Of a stretch of 45,294 nucleotides of DNA, positions 25,332-34,099 are shown piece after piece (positions within the stretch are counted from its first letter, which is position 1; the number at the start of each line of letters is the position of its first letter). The DNA is from Chromatiales bacterium (lineage in GTDB: Bacteria > Pseudomonadota > Gammaproteobacteria > Granulosicoccales > Granulosicoccaceae), in assembly GCA_020631335.1 (NCBI GenBank), contig JAHDHK010000009.1:589-45882 (forward strand), given 5' to 3'. Made by a program: the position numbers and the translations under genes. Under the pieces are notes generated by a model, which ran no database searches, was not told the DNA's origin, and saw only the letters and a list, made by a program, of their open reading frames with translations.

Positions 25332-27515
25332 ATGACTGACTCTTCCTCGTCACAGATGCTCACAGAGGGCCAGACTATCCAGTGGTACCGGGTCGAAGAA
25401 GTACTTGGTCGTGGCGGATTCGGTATCACCTATCTGGCAATGGACAACAATCTGGATCACCGGGTTGCGATAAAAGAGTATTTTCCCGCTACGTTGGTGA
25501 AAAGGCGGGCGGATAAGTCGGTAGTGCCTGTTTCCGCGGCGGCTGAAGCCAGGTTTAGTGAAGGTCTGGAGCGCTTTCAGACCGAAGCGCGCACTCTGGT
25601 CAAATTCAGGCATCCGAATATTGTTCGCGTCATGGCGGTTTTTGCAGCGAATAACACAGCCTACCTGGTGATGGAGTATGAAGAGGGTGAACGTTTTAAG
25701 GAGGCGGTAACCGAAAACGGCGGCGCGGATGAGCTTACTTTAAAAAGTCTGCTGCTCGATGTCATCGACGGACTCGAGCAGGTGCATCAGCACGGATTCA
25801 TACATCGCGATATCAAACCGGTCAATATCATTATTCGCCGTGACGGCAGCCCGGTGCTGCTGGACTTCGGCGCGAGCAGAGTGCTCAACCGGGATCATGC
25901 CGCACCTGCAACGTCCTTTGTTTCTGCCGGTTTTACCCCGTTGGAGCAATATCAGGAAGGGGCCGGCATGGCCCTTGGACCCTGGACCGACATTTACTCT
26001 CTGGCTGCAACGCTCTACTACGCGATCAGCGGTCAAACGCCGGTCAGTGCAGTCAGCCGTCTCGCCGCCTTTGTAAAAAAATCCACTGACCCGCTGGTGC
26101 CGGCCACCGAAAAAGGTCACGGTAAATACTCAGACGAGTTTCTGGAAGCAATAGACTGGGGGCTGCAGTTCAAAACCACCGATCGACCGCAAACACTGGC
26201 TCAGTGGCGCGAGGCGATTGTATCAAGCGCACCGGGGGAAGCCGGTGTTGCCGAAAGAAAGTCGCGGAGTCATATGCGGGGTAATGTTTCCCGCCGCTCA
26301 CAACCTCTGGCGGATCGAGAAGTTGCGAATACGGCAAAGTCCACCGGGTTGCGCCGCAAGCTGAACGCTTCAGTGCTCATTGGCGCGCTGATGCTGACAG
26401 CGATCGGTGTCGGCGGCTGGTCCTGGTATCGGAATTCCCTTGAGCAGCAGCGAATGCAGCAGGAAATTAACCAGTTGTTGACTGAAGCTGACTCAGAGTT
26501 TCAGAGTGAAAGCTATCTGACCACGGCGCGTCCCTTGTACCGGCAGGTGCTCGAGGTGTCGCCGCAGAATCAACAGGCGATAGAACAAATAGAAGCCATA
26601 GATCAGCGTGCCGAGGAGTCGATTATCGCGCTTGTCGAGAATCAGCAGTTTGATGCTGCGCTGCTGTTGTTGAGTGATTATGCCTCTGTGCAACCAACAC
26701 GTGCCTCGGCGCTTCAACGACAACTTGAACATCAGCGAGCACGTCAGGCTTTGCAAACTCAGCTTGATGAAGCGGAAGCTGAGCTTGACGCGGGCGATTA
26801 CCGGCAAGCGCTGGAGCTACTCGGAAGTTTGCGTGCACAAGGTGAGCAGAATGAAAAAATAGCGTCGCTTGAGCAACGGGCCCGTACAGAATTCAACGAG
26901 CAGCAAGCGCGACAGCAGCGTGTTGAAGCACAGCGTCTGGCGCGCGAAAAAGAAGTCAGACTCGAAAACGAGCGGTTGCTGGCGGAAGCTAACGAAAGGC
27001 AGCGGCAACGTAGAAGCGATTATCGTCAATACATTAATAGCGCTAAACGGGCACTGGAGAATGACGATATCAACACCGCTCGACAGTGGTTTAACAGTGC
27101 CAGCTCAATGCAAATCAGTGATCGTGAGCTGACAGATCTGAAAACGAGGCTGGAGGCTGCGGAAAAGTTTCTTCAAACACCTTTGTCAGATTATGAAATC
27201 AGCTATGCCCGGGGACAGTTCAATGCCCTCAGGCAGGCTATAGAGTTCCGGAATTTATCGGCAATGCAAGAGCTGGTGGGCTCAGACTCTAACCGGGTTA
27301 ATCTGTTCAGAACATTGTTTGACCGGTACGCCCAGATCAGTGCAAAAGTGTTGAATGTAGAGCCGGCACTTTCACCGAAGCGTGTCACAGCAACACTTCG
27401 GATAGAAAAAATGGTGCTACCGAATGGCGACATTGTCTACCCGTCGGCATCGTACCGTGATTCGGCACTCTCTATCGAGCGCCAGCGCTACGCCTGGTCG
27501 CCGATACGGTGGTAG
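25332..27515 (+). CDS. Transmembrane Ser/Thr protein kinase with coiled-coil/TPR-like C-terminal region
   Basis: A 727-residue Hanks-type kinase. Catalytic elements: glycine loop GRGGFGITY (about 26-34), Lys in VAIKEYFP, catalytic loop HRDIKPVN (about 158-165), DFGASR (about 178), and the SAGFTPLEQYQ and WTDIYSLAATLYYAISG segments. The VAIKEYFP and FTPLEQY motifs mark a common proteobacterial subfamily. A linker leads to a single membrane segment at about 346-366. Residues 367-727 lie on the far side, probably periplasm, with long Gln/Glu/Arg-rich helices (about 375-640) that look like TPR or coiled coil, then a small globular end. It should sense an envelope signal and phosphorylate cytoplasmic proteins. 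The next gene on the same strand encodes a secreted/membrane protein and is a candidate partner. Confidence 0.88.
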   Translation: MTDSSSSQMLTEGQTIQWYRVEEVLGRGGFGITYLAMDNNLDHRVAIKEYFPATLVKRRADKSVVPVSAAAEARFSEGLERFQTEARTLVKFRHPNIVRVMAVFAANNTAYLVMEYEEGERFKEAVTENGGADELTLKSLLLDVIDGLEQVHQHGFIHRDIKPVNIIIRRDGSPVLLDFGASRVLNRDHAAPATSFVSAGFTPLEQYQEGAGMALGPWTDIYSLAATLYYAISGQTPVSAVSRLAAFVKKSTDPLVPATEKGHGKYSDEFLEAIDWGLQFKTTDRPQTLAQWREAIVSSAPGEAGVAERKSRSHMRGNVSRRSQPLADREVANTAKSTGLRRKLNASVLIGALMLTAIGVGGWSWYRNSLEQQRMQQEINQLLTEADSEFQSESYLTTARPLYRQVLEVSPQNQQAIEQIEAIDQRAEESIIALVENQQFDAALLLLSDYASVQPTRASALQRQLEHQRARQALQTQLDEAEAELDAGDYRQALELLGSLRAQGEQNEKIASLEQRARTEFNEQQARQQRVEAQRLAREKEVRLENERLLAEANERQRQRRSDYRQYINSAKRALENDDINTARQWFNSASSMQISDRELTDLKTRLEAAEKFLQTPLSDYEISYARGQFNALRQAIEFRNLSAMQELVGSDSNRVNLFRTLFDRYAQISAKVLNVEPALSPKRVTATLRIEKMVLPNGDIVYPSASYRDSALSIERQRYAWSPIRW

Positions 27516-27635
27516 CCGAGTAGTCACCATCCGATGTAACATCGAGCGCCTGAAGAAGGTACCGGGCAGCCCGCTGCGGCGAGCAGTTAGGATGGTGTCG
27601 TGTGGTTGATGTGACTCAGGAGGTATGATAGCGTC

Positions 27636-28325
27636 ATGACGAAAAGAGAATCCAGGTCAGGGCATGTAATCTCCGCCACTGGCAATCAACACACATTCAG
27701 GGAAGCCATGCGGGCGTTTGCTAAGCAGTTCATTATCTGGAGCAGCGCACTGTTGCTCATCTGGCAGCAGACTGTGTTTGCACAGGCGCGGTTTAATGAT
27801 ACCGATCTGGATATCGACCCGCCGGTAATCGACCACGAGGCCCTTGAAGTAGGTGTCGCCGGTGAGTCGCAAACGTTTGCAGCACTGGTGATCGATGACA
27901 AGGGAATAGAATATGTCGATCTCTATTACCGGGCGATCGCAAGCCGCGAATACAGCAAAGCATCTATGGAGTCTGCCGGCGGGTCGAGATACATCGTCAC
28001 TATCCCGACCGAGCTCGCTCAGTCCCGTGTTGAATACTACATTGAAGCAGCAGACACCGGTGGTAACCGGGTATTAAAAGGGTTTCCCTTTTTTCCGCTG
28101 GTGCGCAACCTGGATACACCGTTACCCCCTGCGCCGATAATAAGCTCTGTCGGCAATACTGAAGCCTCAGGTGGCGGCCAGTCGAAAGTGCTTTATCTGC
28201 TCCTCGGGGCTCTGGCTGTCGGTTTACTTGCCAGTGCGGCTTCTTCCTCTGGCGATGATGATGGCGGCGGTGGAGGTGGTCAGCAGGTGCCACTGACCAT
28301 CAATATCTCCTCACCCGCTAACTGA
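27636..28325 (+). CDS. Secreted Ig-like protein with C-terminal membrane segment; possible kinase partner
   Basis: An unrecognised protein of 229 residues from ATG 27636, which has a perfect AGGAGGT at 27618-27624 (11-nt spacing). ATG 27708 with AGGGAAG just upstream is a strong alternative and gives a compact signal peptide. Both forms have a hydrophobic signal ending TVFAQ. Then comes an Ig-like beta domain (VIDDKGIEYVDLYYRAI ... RVEYYIEAADTGGNRV, the YYIEAxDxxGN end typical of such folds), a short proline linker, a second membrane segment (VLYLLLGALAVGLLASAA) and a DDDGGGGGG tail. It lies 120 bp after the kinase on the same strand. Its last 15 bp overlap the convergent epimerase gene. No enzyme motif is visible; a role with the kinase rests on position only. 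Confidence 0.65.
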   Translation: MTKRESRSGHVISATGNQHTFREAMRAFAKQFIIWSSALLLIWQQTVFAQARFNDTDLDIDPPVIDHEALEVGVAGESQTFAALVIDDKGIEYVDLYYRAIASREYSKASMESAGGSRYIVTIPTELAQSRVEYYIEAADTGGNRVLKGFPFFPLVRNLDTPLPPAPIISSVGNTEASGGGQSKVLYLLLGALAVGLLASAASSSGDDDGGGGGGQQVPLTINISSPAN

Positions 28326-29195
28326 CATTATTTCTATTGCCCACTGGTGCTCGAACTGACAGTTACTGTTCAGTATCAGCATTTCGGGTTTTTGCTGCCA
28401 CTGTCCTGAAGCGTCGGTACTGTCGCTGTAACCAAACCAGGGTTCTATACACACATATGGCGCTCCGGGCTTGGCCCAGAGACCAAGGTGTGGTGCTCCG
28501 CCGTTATGCACTTTTATCAGCGCCTGATCATGGCAGTAGAGGCTGATATGTTTAGAGTTTATATTTTTGAAAACCAGAGCGTCATCGTCAAATACGTGCT
28601 TTGACAGCCTGATTCCCTGTGTGGCAGCTGTGCCATAGGACTCCAGCGTATACGCAGTACCGGTCGTTTCCAGTAATCCCTCTTCGGTTAATCTGAAGCG
28701 AACCGGCTCTTCCGTTGCAGAAAAACGCACAGTGTAGTGTTCCAGCGATTGCGTCAGATTGAACGCGGGATGGGAGCCAATCGTAAAGCGCATTGGCGTA
28801 TCACCGGTATTCTTCACCCGGTACTCAATGTTCAGAAGGCTATCATGCAGTGAATAGTGGACCTGCAGTGAAAATTGCCACGGAAACAATTGCATAGACT
28901 CCGCAGTACTTAACAGTTCCAGGCCTAGTGAATTTTTGCTCTGATCGATTACGCTGAACGTTGACTTGCGTGCAAGACCATGGCGGGGCAGGGAATATAT
29001 TTTTCCGTTGTCGGCAAACTGCCCGTCCTTCAAAGCACCGACAATCGGAAAAAGTATCGGTGCCTGTCCGGACCATATATCCGGATTACCCTGCCAGAGA
29101 TATTCGGTGCCACTCACTGCTGAACGAATAGACGCTAACTCCGCACCCAGCGTGTTAACGCCAATACTCAGTTGCTCATTGCCGATTGAAAGCAT
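28311..29195 (-). CDS. Aldose 1-epimerase family protein (LacX-type)
   Basis: A 294-residue galactose-mutarotase-fold protein. Family marks are LPRHGLARKSTF (first catalytic His region), GSHPAFNL (second His), and CIEPWFGYSD with the Glu expected to act as base. This is the LacX/YeaD-like branch, which interconverts anomers of free sugars or sugar phosphates; the natural substrate is uncertain. Its ATG overlaps the end of the upstream secreted-protein gene by 20 bp, so the two are probably translated in a coupled manner. Its 3' end overlaps the Ig-like gene by 15 bp on the opposite strand. Confidence 0.85.
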   Translation of the reverse strand: MLSIGNEQLSIGVNTLGAELASIRSAVSGTEYLWQGNPDIWSGQAPILFPIVGALKDGQFADNGKIYSLPRHGLARKSTFSVIDQSKNSLGLELLSTAESMQLFPWQFSLQVHYSLHDSLLNIEYRVKNTGDTPMRFTIGSHPAFNLTQSLEHYTVRFSATEEPVRFRLTEEGLLETTGTAYTLESYGTAATQGIRLSKHVFDDDALVFKNINSKHISLYCHDQALIKVHNGGAPHLGLWAKPGAPYVCIEPWFGYSDSTDASGQWQQKPEMLILNSNCQFEHQWAIEIMSVSG

Positions 29196-30501
29196 GTCGT
29201 CTTCTGTATTGCATCAGGCTCAGCCACAACACTAAAACGCCCGGTGCGAAAACACCACTGCCTCCGGTCTCTATGAAGTTGGCGGCCGGTTCATCATCGG
29301 CAATGATACCGCCGGATTCCGGCAGTTCCGCAATGATCAAACCTTCATCAAGTTCACCGGCAGACTCTTCCTGCGGTGGATCACCAACCTCGGGCGCATC
29401 CGCGCTGATTCGTTGCACGAACTGCTCAGGCAGTGCATTGTCGTCCAGATAACGCTTGTGATTGTCGCTCCAGAGCACTCGCGTGAAGATCGGGTTGTCA
29501 GTGGATAGATGCTGCTGGATTGTATCGGGTTCAGCTGCCAGGTTAAGCAGTCGGCCGAACGCGTTAGCGGTGACAAACTGGTAGCCCGGGGTATTGTTGA
29601 TAACGGCTATATGGTCATTGGTCTCTGTGGGCTGGCCTGTCCCGGAACCAGTTTGAGACAGACTTCCCCGAAAATAGAAAGTCGCAAAGTTGTCTGTCAG
29701 GCCGAAAGCGTCAGCGTGGTTATCGAGCCATGTTTCAGTAGCTGCCAGGATGTTGGCCTGGCTTGTAGTATCTGTGATTGACGCTGACGGCTGATAAATA
29801 AGATGTTCCAGCAACAGCGTGATCCCCAGGCTGTCCGAAAGGAGTCCATCCATCACATGCACTGATTCGAGCGCGAATAAATGCCCGACGTTGTCCATGC
29901 CGATGCGATCACCCGATGCATCTGACTGGACATAGTTTTCATCAATAACAGCACTGACTTTCACTCTTTGATCAGGCCTGAAAACCTGATCGCCGTGAAC
30001 CGCTGCTCTTACCGCAATCGTGTCTTCGTCGGTATAACGGTCAATCGAATAGATGCGATTATCCACCCTGAACACACCGCTCCATCTGTTGTCGTAGTGG
30101 GTAAGCCGAAACCAGTGAGCCGGTGTCGTGCGGTCCTCGGATGCTGCAATTTGACCCTGCAGAAATTCAACATCGGTTAGATCCAGTGCCGGTGGTGGAG
30201 GCTGCAGAAAATCTGCCGGTGGCAGAAAAACCGGTAGTCCTGCCGCAATAGTGGCAGAAGGTGTCAGGTCAACGGTGAATTCATCACTGATACCGGCGAC
30301 ATTCAGGTAGTGGAGGGTGGCCTGATTGATTTCATGATCAAAGCTGATGGATGTGACATAACCCGTGGTGACCCCGTTGTGGTTTCCAACCAATCTGAAC
30401 TGATCGAACACCTGACCGAGCGCAAGGCCGTGCGAGCCCATAGCGACTAACGCCAGGATCATTAGGAGAACTTGCTGCGGGAATTTGAGGCTGTGTGACA
30501 T
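29176..30501 (-). CDS. Secreted protein of unknown function with GlyGly-CTERM-like tail
   Basis: I take ATG 30501 (a GTG at 30513 is possible), giving 441 residues. The N-terminal signal peptide ends LALGQ. The body is not one I recognise: a beta-rich first half with VFRPDQRVKVSAVIDENYVQ, a central GHLFALESVHVMDGLLSDSL, and an alpha/beta region with LAATETWLDNHADAF. I see no HExxH zinc motif despite a loose resemblance to secreted proteases. The C-terminus is ETGGSG, a hydrophobic stretch (VFAPGVLVLWLSLM) and YRRR, which matches the Gly-Gly / transmembrane / Arg plan of GlyGly-CTERM signals processed by rhombosortase. The following epimerase gene overlaps it by 20 bp. The sorting-tail call is inferred by pattern. 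Confidence 0.65.
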   Translation of the reverse strand: MSHSLKFPQQVLLMILALVAMGSHGLALGQVFDQFRLVGNHNGVTTGYVTSISFDHEINQATLHYLNVAGISDEFTVDLTPSATIAAGLPVFLPPADFLQPPPPALDLTDVEFLQGQIAASEDRTTPAHWFRLTHYDNRWSGVFRVDNRIYSIDRYTDEDTIAVRAAVHGDQVFRPDQRVKVSAVIDENYVQSDASGDRIGMDNVGHLFALESVHVMDGLLSDSLGITLLLEHLIYQPSASITDTTSQANILAATETWLDNHADAFGLTDNFATFYFRGSLSQTGSGTGQPTETNDHIAVINNTPGYQFVTANAFGRLLNLAAEPDTIQQHLSTDNPIFTRVLWSDNHKRYLDDNALPEQFVQRISADAPEVGDPPQEESAGELDEGLIIAELPESGGIIADDEPAANFIETGGSGVFAPGVLVLWLSLMQYRRRHAFNRQ

Positions 30502-30688
30502 GATGCCGCTCACCGGTCACGGGGTGCCGGTTTTTATGGTTATAGTTGGCATATCGCCATTCGGGCGCGTCACTTGAGAATAGACCAGATCGGCAGGTTT
30601 GCCGGACTTTGCCCGGGCGCACGGGGGCTGAGGCCGGAAACCACAGTGCATTTGCGGGTTTTTTGCGCCCCGGTCTTTTGTTCAGACG

Positions 30689-30722
30689 AAAAAAAAGCCA
30701 GATTGGATAATCTGGCTTTTTG
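30689..30722 (-). terminator. Intrinsic terminator downstream of gltA, bidirectional
   Basis: AAAAGCCAGATT (30693-30704), loop GGAT, AATCTGGCTTTT (30709-30720): a perfect 12-bp stem. A run of A on the plus strand before it serves as the T-run for the minus-strand gltA transcript, and T's follow on the other side. It lies about 30 bp past the gltA stop. Confidence 0.92.
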
Positions 30723-30750
30723 CGGGTAGTCGTGATTTTGATCGTTTAGA

Positions 30751-32031
30751 TCAGGAGGGGTAGTCACGCTTGGCATGACCGGTATAAATCTGCCTGGGTC
30801 TTCCAATTCTGAATTCCGGATCACTGTGCATTTCGAGCCAGTGCGATATCCACCCGACGGTGCGTGCCATCGCGAACATTACTGTGAACATATTCATTGG
30901 TATGTTCAGCGCTCGCATGATTATGCCGGAGTAGAAGTCCACATTTGGATACAGCCTGCGTTCCCGGAAATAGTCGTCTTCCAGCGTTGCCTGTTCCAGT
31001 TCCAGCGCCAGGTTGAACATGGGCTGATCGCCACCGAGATCCGCCAGCAATTCGTGACAAAGCCCGGCAATAATTTTCGCTCTCGGGTCAAAATTCTTGT
31101 AGACGCGATGACCGAAGCCCATCAGTCTGAACGGGTCATCCTTGTCTTTAGCTCTGGCGATAGTGGTTTCAATGGTTTCTCCCGAGTTATAAATCGACTC
31201 GAGCATGTTGATCACCGCCTCGTTAGCGCCGCCGTGCGCCGGCCCCCACAGACTGGCAATGCCTGCTGCGATTGACGCAAAAGGATTCGCACCTGAGCTG
31301 CCTGCCAGACGAACGGTAGAGGTACTGGCGTTTTGCTCATGGTCGGCGTGCAGGATCATCATGACTTCGAGCGCCTTGGCAGCGATCGGATTGTGGTCGT
31401 AGGCCTGTGCAGGCACCGCGAACATCATTTGCATGAAATTTTCAACGTAACTGAGGCTGTTATCCGGGTACATGAACGGCTGCCCGCGATGATGCTTGTA
31501 GCAATAGGAGGCAATCGTTGGCAGTTTGGCAATCAGACGGTGCGCCGAAATCACCCGGTGCTCGGGGTTATTGATGTCTATTGAGTCGTGATAAAACGAA
31601 GACAGCGCGCCGACAGTCCCGACCAGCATTGCCATCGGATGCGCGTCGTAGCGAAAGCCATTGATGAAGTCGCGAATATTTTCATGCACCATCGTGTGTG
31701 TTTTGATGGTGTTGGTGAATTCGGCGAATTCGCCGCTCGATGGCAGCTCGCCATTGAGTAGCAGGTGGCATACTTCCAGGTAGGAGCTCTTTTCAGCCAG
31801 CTGCTCTATCGGGTAGCCACGATGAAGCAGGATACCCTCTTCACCGTTGATAAAAGTGATCGCGCTTTTGCAGCTGCCGGTCGCGCCGTACCCGGGATCG
31901 TAGGTGAAGTGGCCGGTCTTTTTATAAAGGTCGGAAATGGCAATACAACCCGGTCCGTGAGTGCCTTCCAGAACATCAAAGTCACTCGATTTCCCGTCGG
32001 AATCGGTGAGGGTGATTTTTTTGTTCGTCAT
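30751..32031 (-). CDS. gltA: Citrate synthase, type II
   Basis: A 426-residue enzyme condensing acetyl-CoA and oxaloacetate to citrate, the entry step of the TCA cycle. Length and sequence fit the hexameric Gram-negative type. Marks include the N-terminal [20 protein letters not shown], the catalytic His in [10 protein letters not shown] (about 266), the second His in [14 protein letters not shown] (about 306) and the Asp in [12 protein letters not shown] (about 363). The start ATG follows a weak GGA-type site. The gene is divergent from argG and ends at a strong terminator, so it is monocistronic. An FNR/Anr-like palindrome 130 bp upstream could control it. Confidence 0.97.
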   Translation of the reverse strand: MTNKKITLTDSDGKSSDFDVLEGTHGPGCIAISDLYKKTGHFTYDPGYGATGSCKSAITFINGEEGILLHRGYPIEQLAEKSSYLEVCHLLLNGELPSSGEFAEFTNTIKTHTMVHENIRDFINGFRYDAHPMAMLVGTVGALSSFYHDSIDINNPEHRVISAHRLIAKLPTIASYCYKHHRGQPFMYPDNSLSYVENFMQMMFAVPAQAYDHNPIAAKALEVMMILHADHEQNASTSTVRLAGSSGANPFASIAAGIASLWGPAHGGANEAVINMLESIYNSGETIETTIARAKDKDDPFRLMGFGHRVYKNFDPRAKIIAGLCHELLADLGGDQPMFNLALELEQATLEDDYFRERRLYPNVDFYSGIIMRALNIPMNMFTVMFAMARTVGWISHWLEMHSDPEFRIGRPRQIYTGHAKRDYPS

Positions 32032-32063
32032 TTAGAGGTTCCGCTCTCATTGCTCGACACAAT

Positions 32064-32084
32064 CACAGCCGTGGTACGGCTGTG
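32064..32084 (-). promoter_or_regulatory. Hairpin in the gltA leader
   Basis: CACAGCCG (32064-32071) and CGGCTGTG (32077-32084) are perfect 8-bp complements with a 5-nt loop, 32 bp upstream of the gltA ATG on the minus strand. The position suits an mRNA 5' stabiliser or attenuator-like element. No poly-T follows in the gltA direction. Confidence 0.5.
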
Positions 32085-32154
32085 TGTCTTTTAGAGTGAT
32101 GGATGATTATTCACAAAAGAATATATTTCGCAGAGTATATGCCATGTCTGACTA

Positions 32155-32176
32155 AATATTGAATATAATCAATATT
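32155..32176. promoter_or_regulatory. FNR/Anr-like palindrome between gltA and argG
   Basis: AATATTGA and TCAATATT are perfect 8-bp arms around ATATAA. The core TTGAATATAATCAA (32159-32172) matches the FNR/Anr consensus TTGAT-N4-ATCAA with one mismatch and correct spacing. Oxygen-responsive control of TCA genes is known in gammaproteobacteria, so gltA is the likelier target, but no regulator gene is in the window. Confidence 0.5.
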
Positions 32177-32333
32177 GATTTTTTTAATACTAAAGGCATT
32201 TGAGCGAATATTGACCCTATTGCTGTTTCTTCCGCATGTGTAAAATTAAAGACCCTTATTTTAACGCAGGCGACTGTCGGGTGAACCCGCAATTGAATAC
32301 GTCTGCACGCTCAGCTGGATTACACACACCCTA

Positions 32334-33542
32334 ATGACCTCTGTGAAAAAAGTAGTGCTCGCCTATTCGGGCGGGCTGGATACCTCCGTTATTTTGCGCT
32401 GGCTGCAGGATGAATATAACTGTGAAGTGGTGACGTTTACCGCTGACCTCGGTCAGGGCGAAGAAGTTGAACCGGCGCGTGAAAAAGCGCGGTTGCTAGG
32501 CGTGTCCGAGATTTACATCGAAGATCTGCGCGAGGAGTTCGTCCGTGATTTCGTGTACCCGATGATGCGCTGCAACACCATATATGAGGGCGAGTATCTG
32601 CTGGGCACCTCCATCGCACGGCCGCTGATCGCGAAGAGGCTGGTGGAAATCGCCGCTGAAACCGGAGCTGATGCGATCTCGCATGGTGCCACCGGCAAAG
32701 GCAACGATCAGGTGCGCTTTGAGCTGGGTGCTTATGCACTGGCGCCCGACGTAAAAGTAATCGCCCCTTGGCGTGAGTGGGACCTCAACTCAAGAGAAAA
32801 GTTGTTGGCCTATGCGGCGGAGCGTCAGATACCCATTGAAGGTAAGCGCGAGGGCAAATCACCTTATTCGATGGATGCGAACCTGCTTCACATCTCCTAC
32901 GAGGGCGATCAGCTGGAAGATCCCTGGGTAGAGGCCGAAGCGGATATGTGGCGCTGGACGGTTGCCCCCGAGCAGGCGCCTGATCAGCCTCGTGAGTTAA
33001 CCCTGACTTTCACCAGCGGCGATATTGTCGCTATCGATGACCAGCCCATGTCACCCGCACAAGTGCTTACTGAACTAAACCGGATCGGGGGTGAACATGG
33101 GATAGGTCGTGATGACATTGTTGAAAACCGATATGTCGGGATGAAATCCCGGGGGTGCTACGAGACACCTGGCGGCACAATCATGCTCAAAGCGCATCGT
33201 GCCATGGAGTCAATTACGCTGGACCGCGAAGTGGCGCACTTGAAAGATGAGCTGATGCCGCGATACGCCAGTGTTATCTACAACGGATACTGGTGGAGCC
33301 CTGAGCGAAGCATGTTGCAGGCAGCGATCGATCACTCTCAGCAGTACGTGAATGGCAGAGTCCGCCTGAAACTCTATAAAGGGGGCATTAGTGTCATTGG
33401 TCGAGAATCGGATGATTCGCTCTTTGATGAGAAAATTGCGACTTTTGAGGACGATGGAGGCGCATACCATCAAAGTGATGCTGAAGGATTCATCAAGCTC
33501 AATGCGCTGCGCATGCGCATTGCTGCCAGACTTCGAAAATAG
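32334..33542 (+). CDS. argG: Argininosuccinate synthase
   Basis: A 402-residue enzyme joining citrulline and aspartate with ATP, the penultimate step of arginine synthesis. It has the N-type PP-loop [15 protein letters not shown] (about 7-21), the family segments [17 protein letters not shown] (about 113-129), PWREWDL and [18 protein letters not shown], and a normal length for the short bacterial type. The start is ATG 32334. No other arg gene is next to it. The divergent partner is gltA. Confidence 0.97.
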   Translation: MTSVKKVVLAYSGGLDTSVILRWLQDEYNCEVVTFTADLGQGEEVEPAREKARLLGVSEIYIEDLREEFVRDFVYPMMRCNTIYEGEYLLGTSIARPLIAKRLVEIAAETGADAISHGATGKGNDQVRFELGAYALAPDVKVIAPWREWDLNSREKLLAYAAERQIPIEGKREGKSPYSMDANLLHISYEGDQLEDPWVEAEADMWRWTVAPEQAPDQPRELTLTFTSGDIVAIDDQPMSPAQVLTELNRIGGEHGIGRDDIVENRYVGMKSRGCYETPGGTIMLKAHRAMESITLDREVAHLKDELMPRYASVIYNGYWWSPERSMLQAAIDHSQQYVNGRVRLKLYKGGISVIGRESDDSLFDEKIATFEDDGGAYHQSDAEGFIKLNALRMRIAARLRK

Positions 33543-33655
33543 GCAAACTTAAAAAATCGTCAAAAGTTCGCGATCAGCACTTTTTTCGAGATAGAATCTC
33601 CGCCTTACCGGTGCGTAATGCCGGTGACTCAGTCAATCAAATCAAGGACATAACG

Positions 33656-33889
33656 ATGGAAGATTCTTCTAACGTGAAACGAGTGGAATCCGGTGGAAAG
33701 AAGCTGCCGGAAATGGTCAAAAACATCGGTTCCACCGACAAAAACATCCGGCTCGGTGCCGGTGGCGCACTTTTCCTGGTGGGGCTGTTCGGTTCCAAGA
33801 TCTGGCTGGTGCTCGGTCTGATTATTCTGGCAACCGTTTATTTCGGCATTTGCCCGATTTACGCATTCCTGAAGCACGATACGCTGTAA
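33656..33889 (+). CDS. DUF2892 small inner-membrane protein
   Basis: A 77-residue protein from ATG 33656, which has AGGACA just upstream; an ATG at 33611 would add 15 residues. The sequence KNIGSTDKNIRLGAGGALFLVGLFG followed by a second hydrophobic helix and YFGICPIYAFLKHDT is the DUF2892 (YgaP membrane-part) pattern: two transmembrane helices with a conserved N...R.. entry and a G.CP.Y end. The CP motif is kept. There is no rhodanese domain. The function of stand-alone members is not known. It lies 113 bp after argG on the same strand. Confidence 0.8.
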   Translation: MEDSSNVKRVESGGKKLPEMVKNIGSTDKNIRLGAGGALFLVGLFGSKIWLVLGLIILATVYFGICPIYAFLKHDTL

Positions 33890-33979
33890 GGACCACCGAT
33901 CAGACGGCGCCCGGGTTCACCTGCAGCGCCCTCTGTTGTGCCGATAGCGGTAAGTCGGCAGCTACGCCTCACAAAGCCC

Positions 33980-34012
33980 GGCTCCGCGGGCGGACAGATA
34001 GCCCGCGAAGCC
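33980..34012 (+). repeat. Long GC-rich hairpin between the DUF2892 and lipoprotein genes
   Basis: GGCTCCGCGGGC (33980-33991) and GCCCGCGAAGCC (34001-34012) pair over 12 bp with a single non-Watson-Crick position and a 9-nt loop. No T-run follows. It probably ends or attenuates the upstream transcript, 90 bp after the DUF2892 stop. Confidence 0.55.
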
Positions 34013-34099
34013 GACACATAGCGATATTTAACACACCTATGATGGTTTTAGTCGCGTAAATCGACTATCTTCAGAGCTTTGTTTCTAATTTGAATCAAT

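Larger units (their letters stand above)
32032..32333. promoter_or_regulatory. 302-bp divergent gltA/argG control region
   Basis: No gene is supported. The region contains a hairpin in the gltA leader (32064-32084), an AT-rich core with a palindrome (32155-32176), and three direct copies of AATATTGA (32155-32162, 32171-32178, 32207-32214). TTGACC at 32211-32216 could be a -35 for argG, but no -10 at the right distance is clear. Confidence 0.55.

Noticed and set aside
29176-30501. Secreted metalloprotease call for the GlyGly-CTERM-like protein
   Set aside because: No HExxH or other zinc-protease motif is present.
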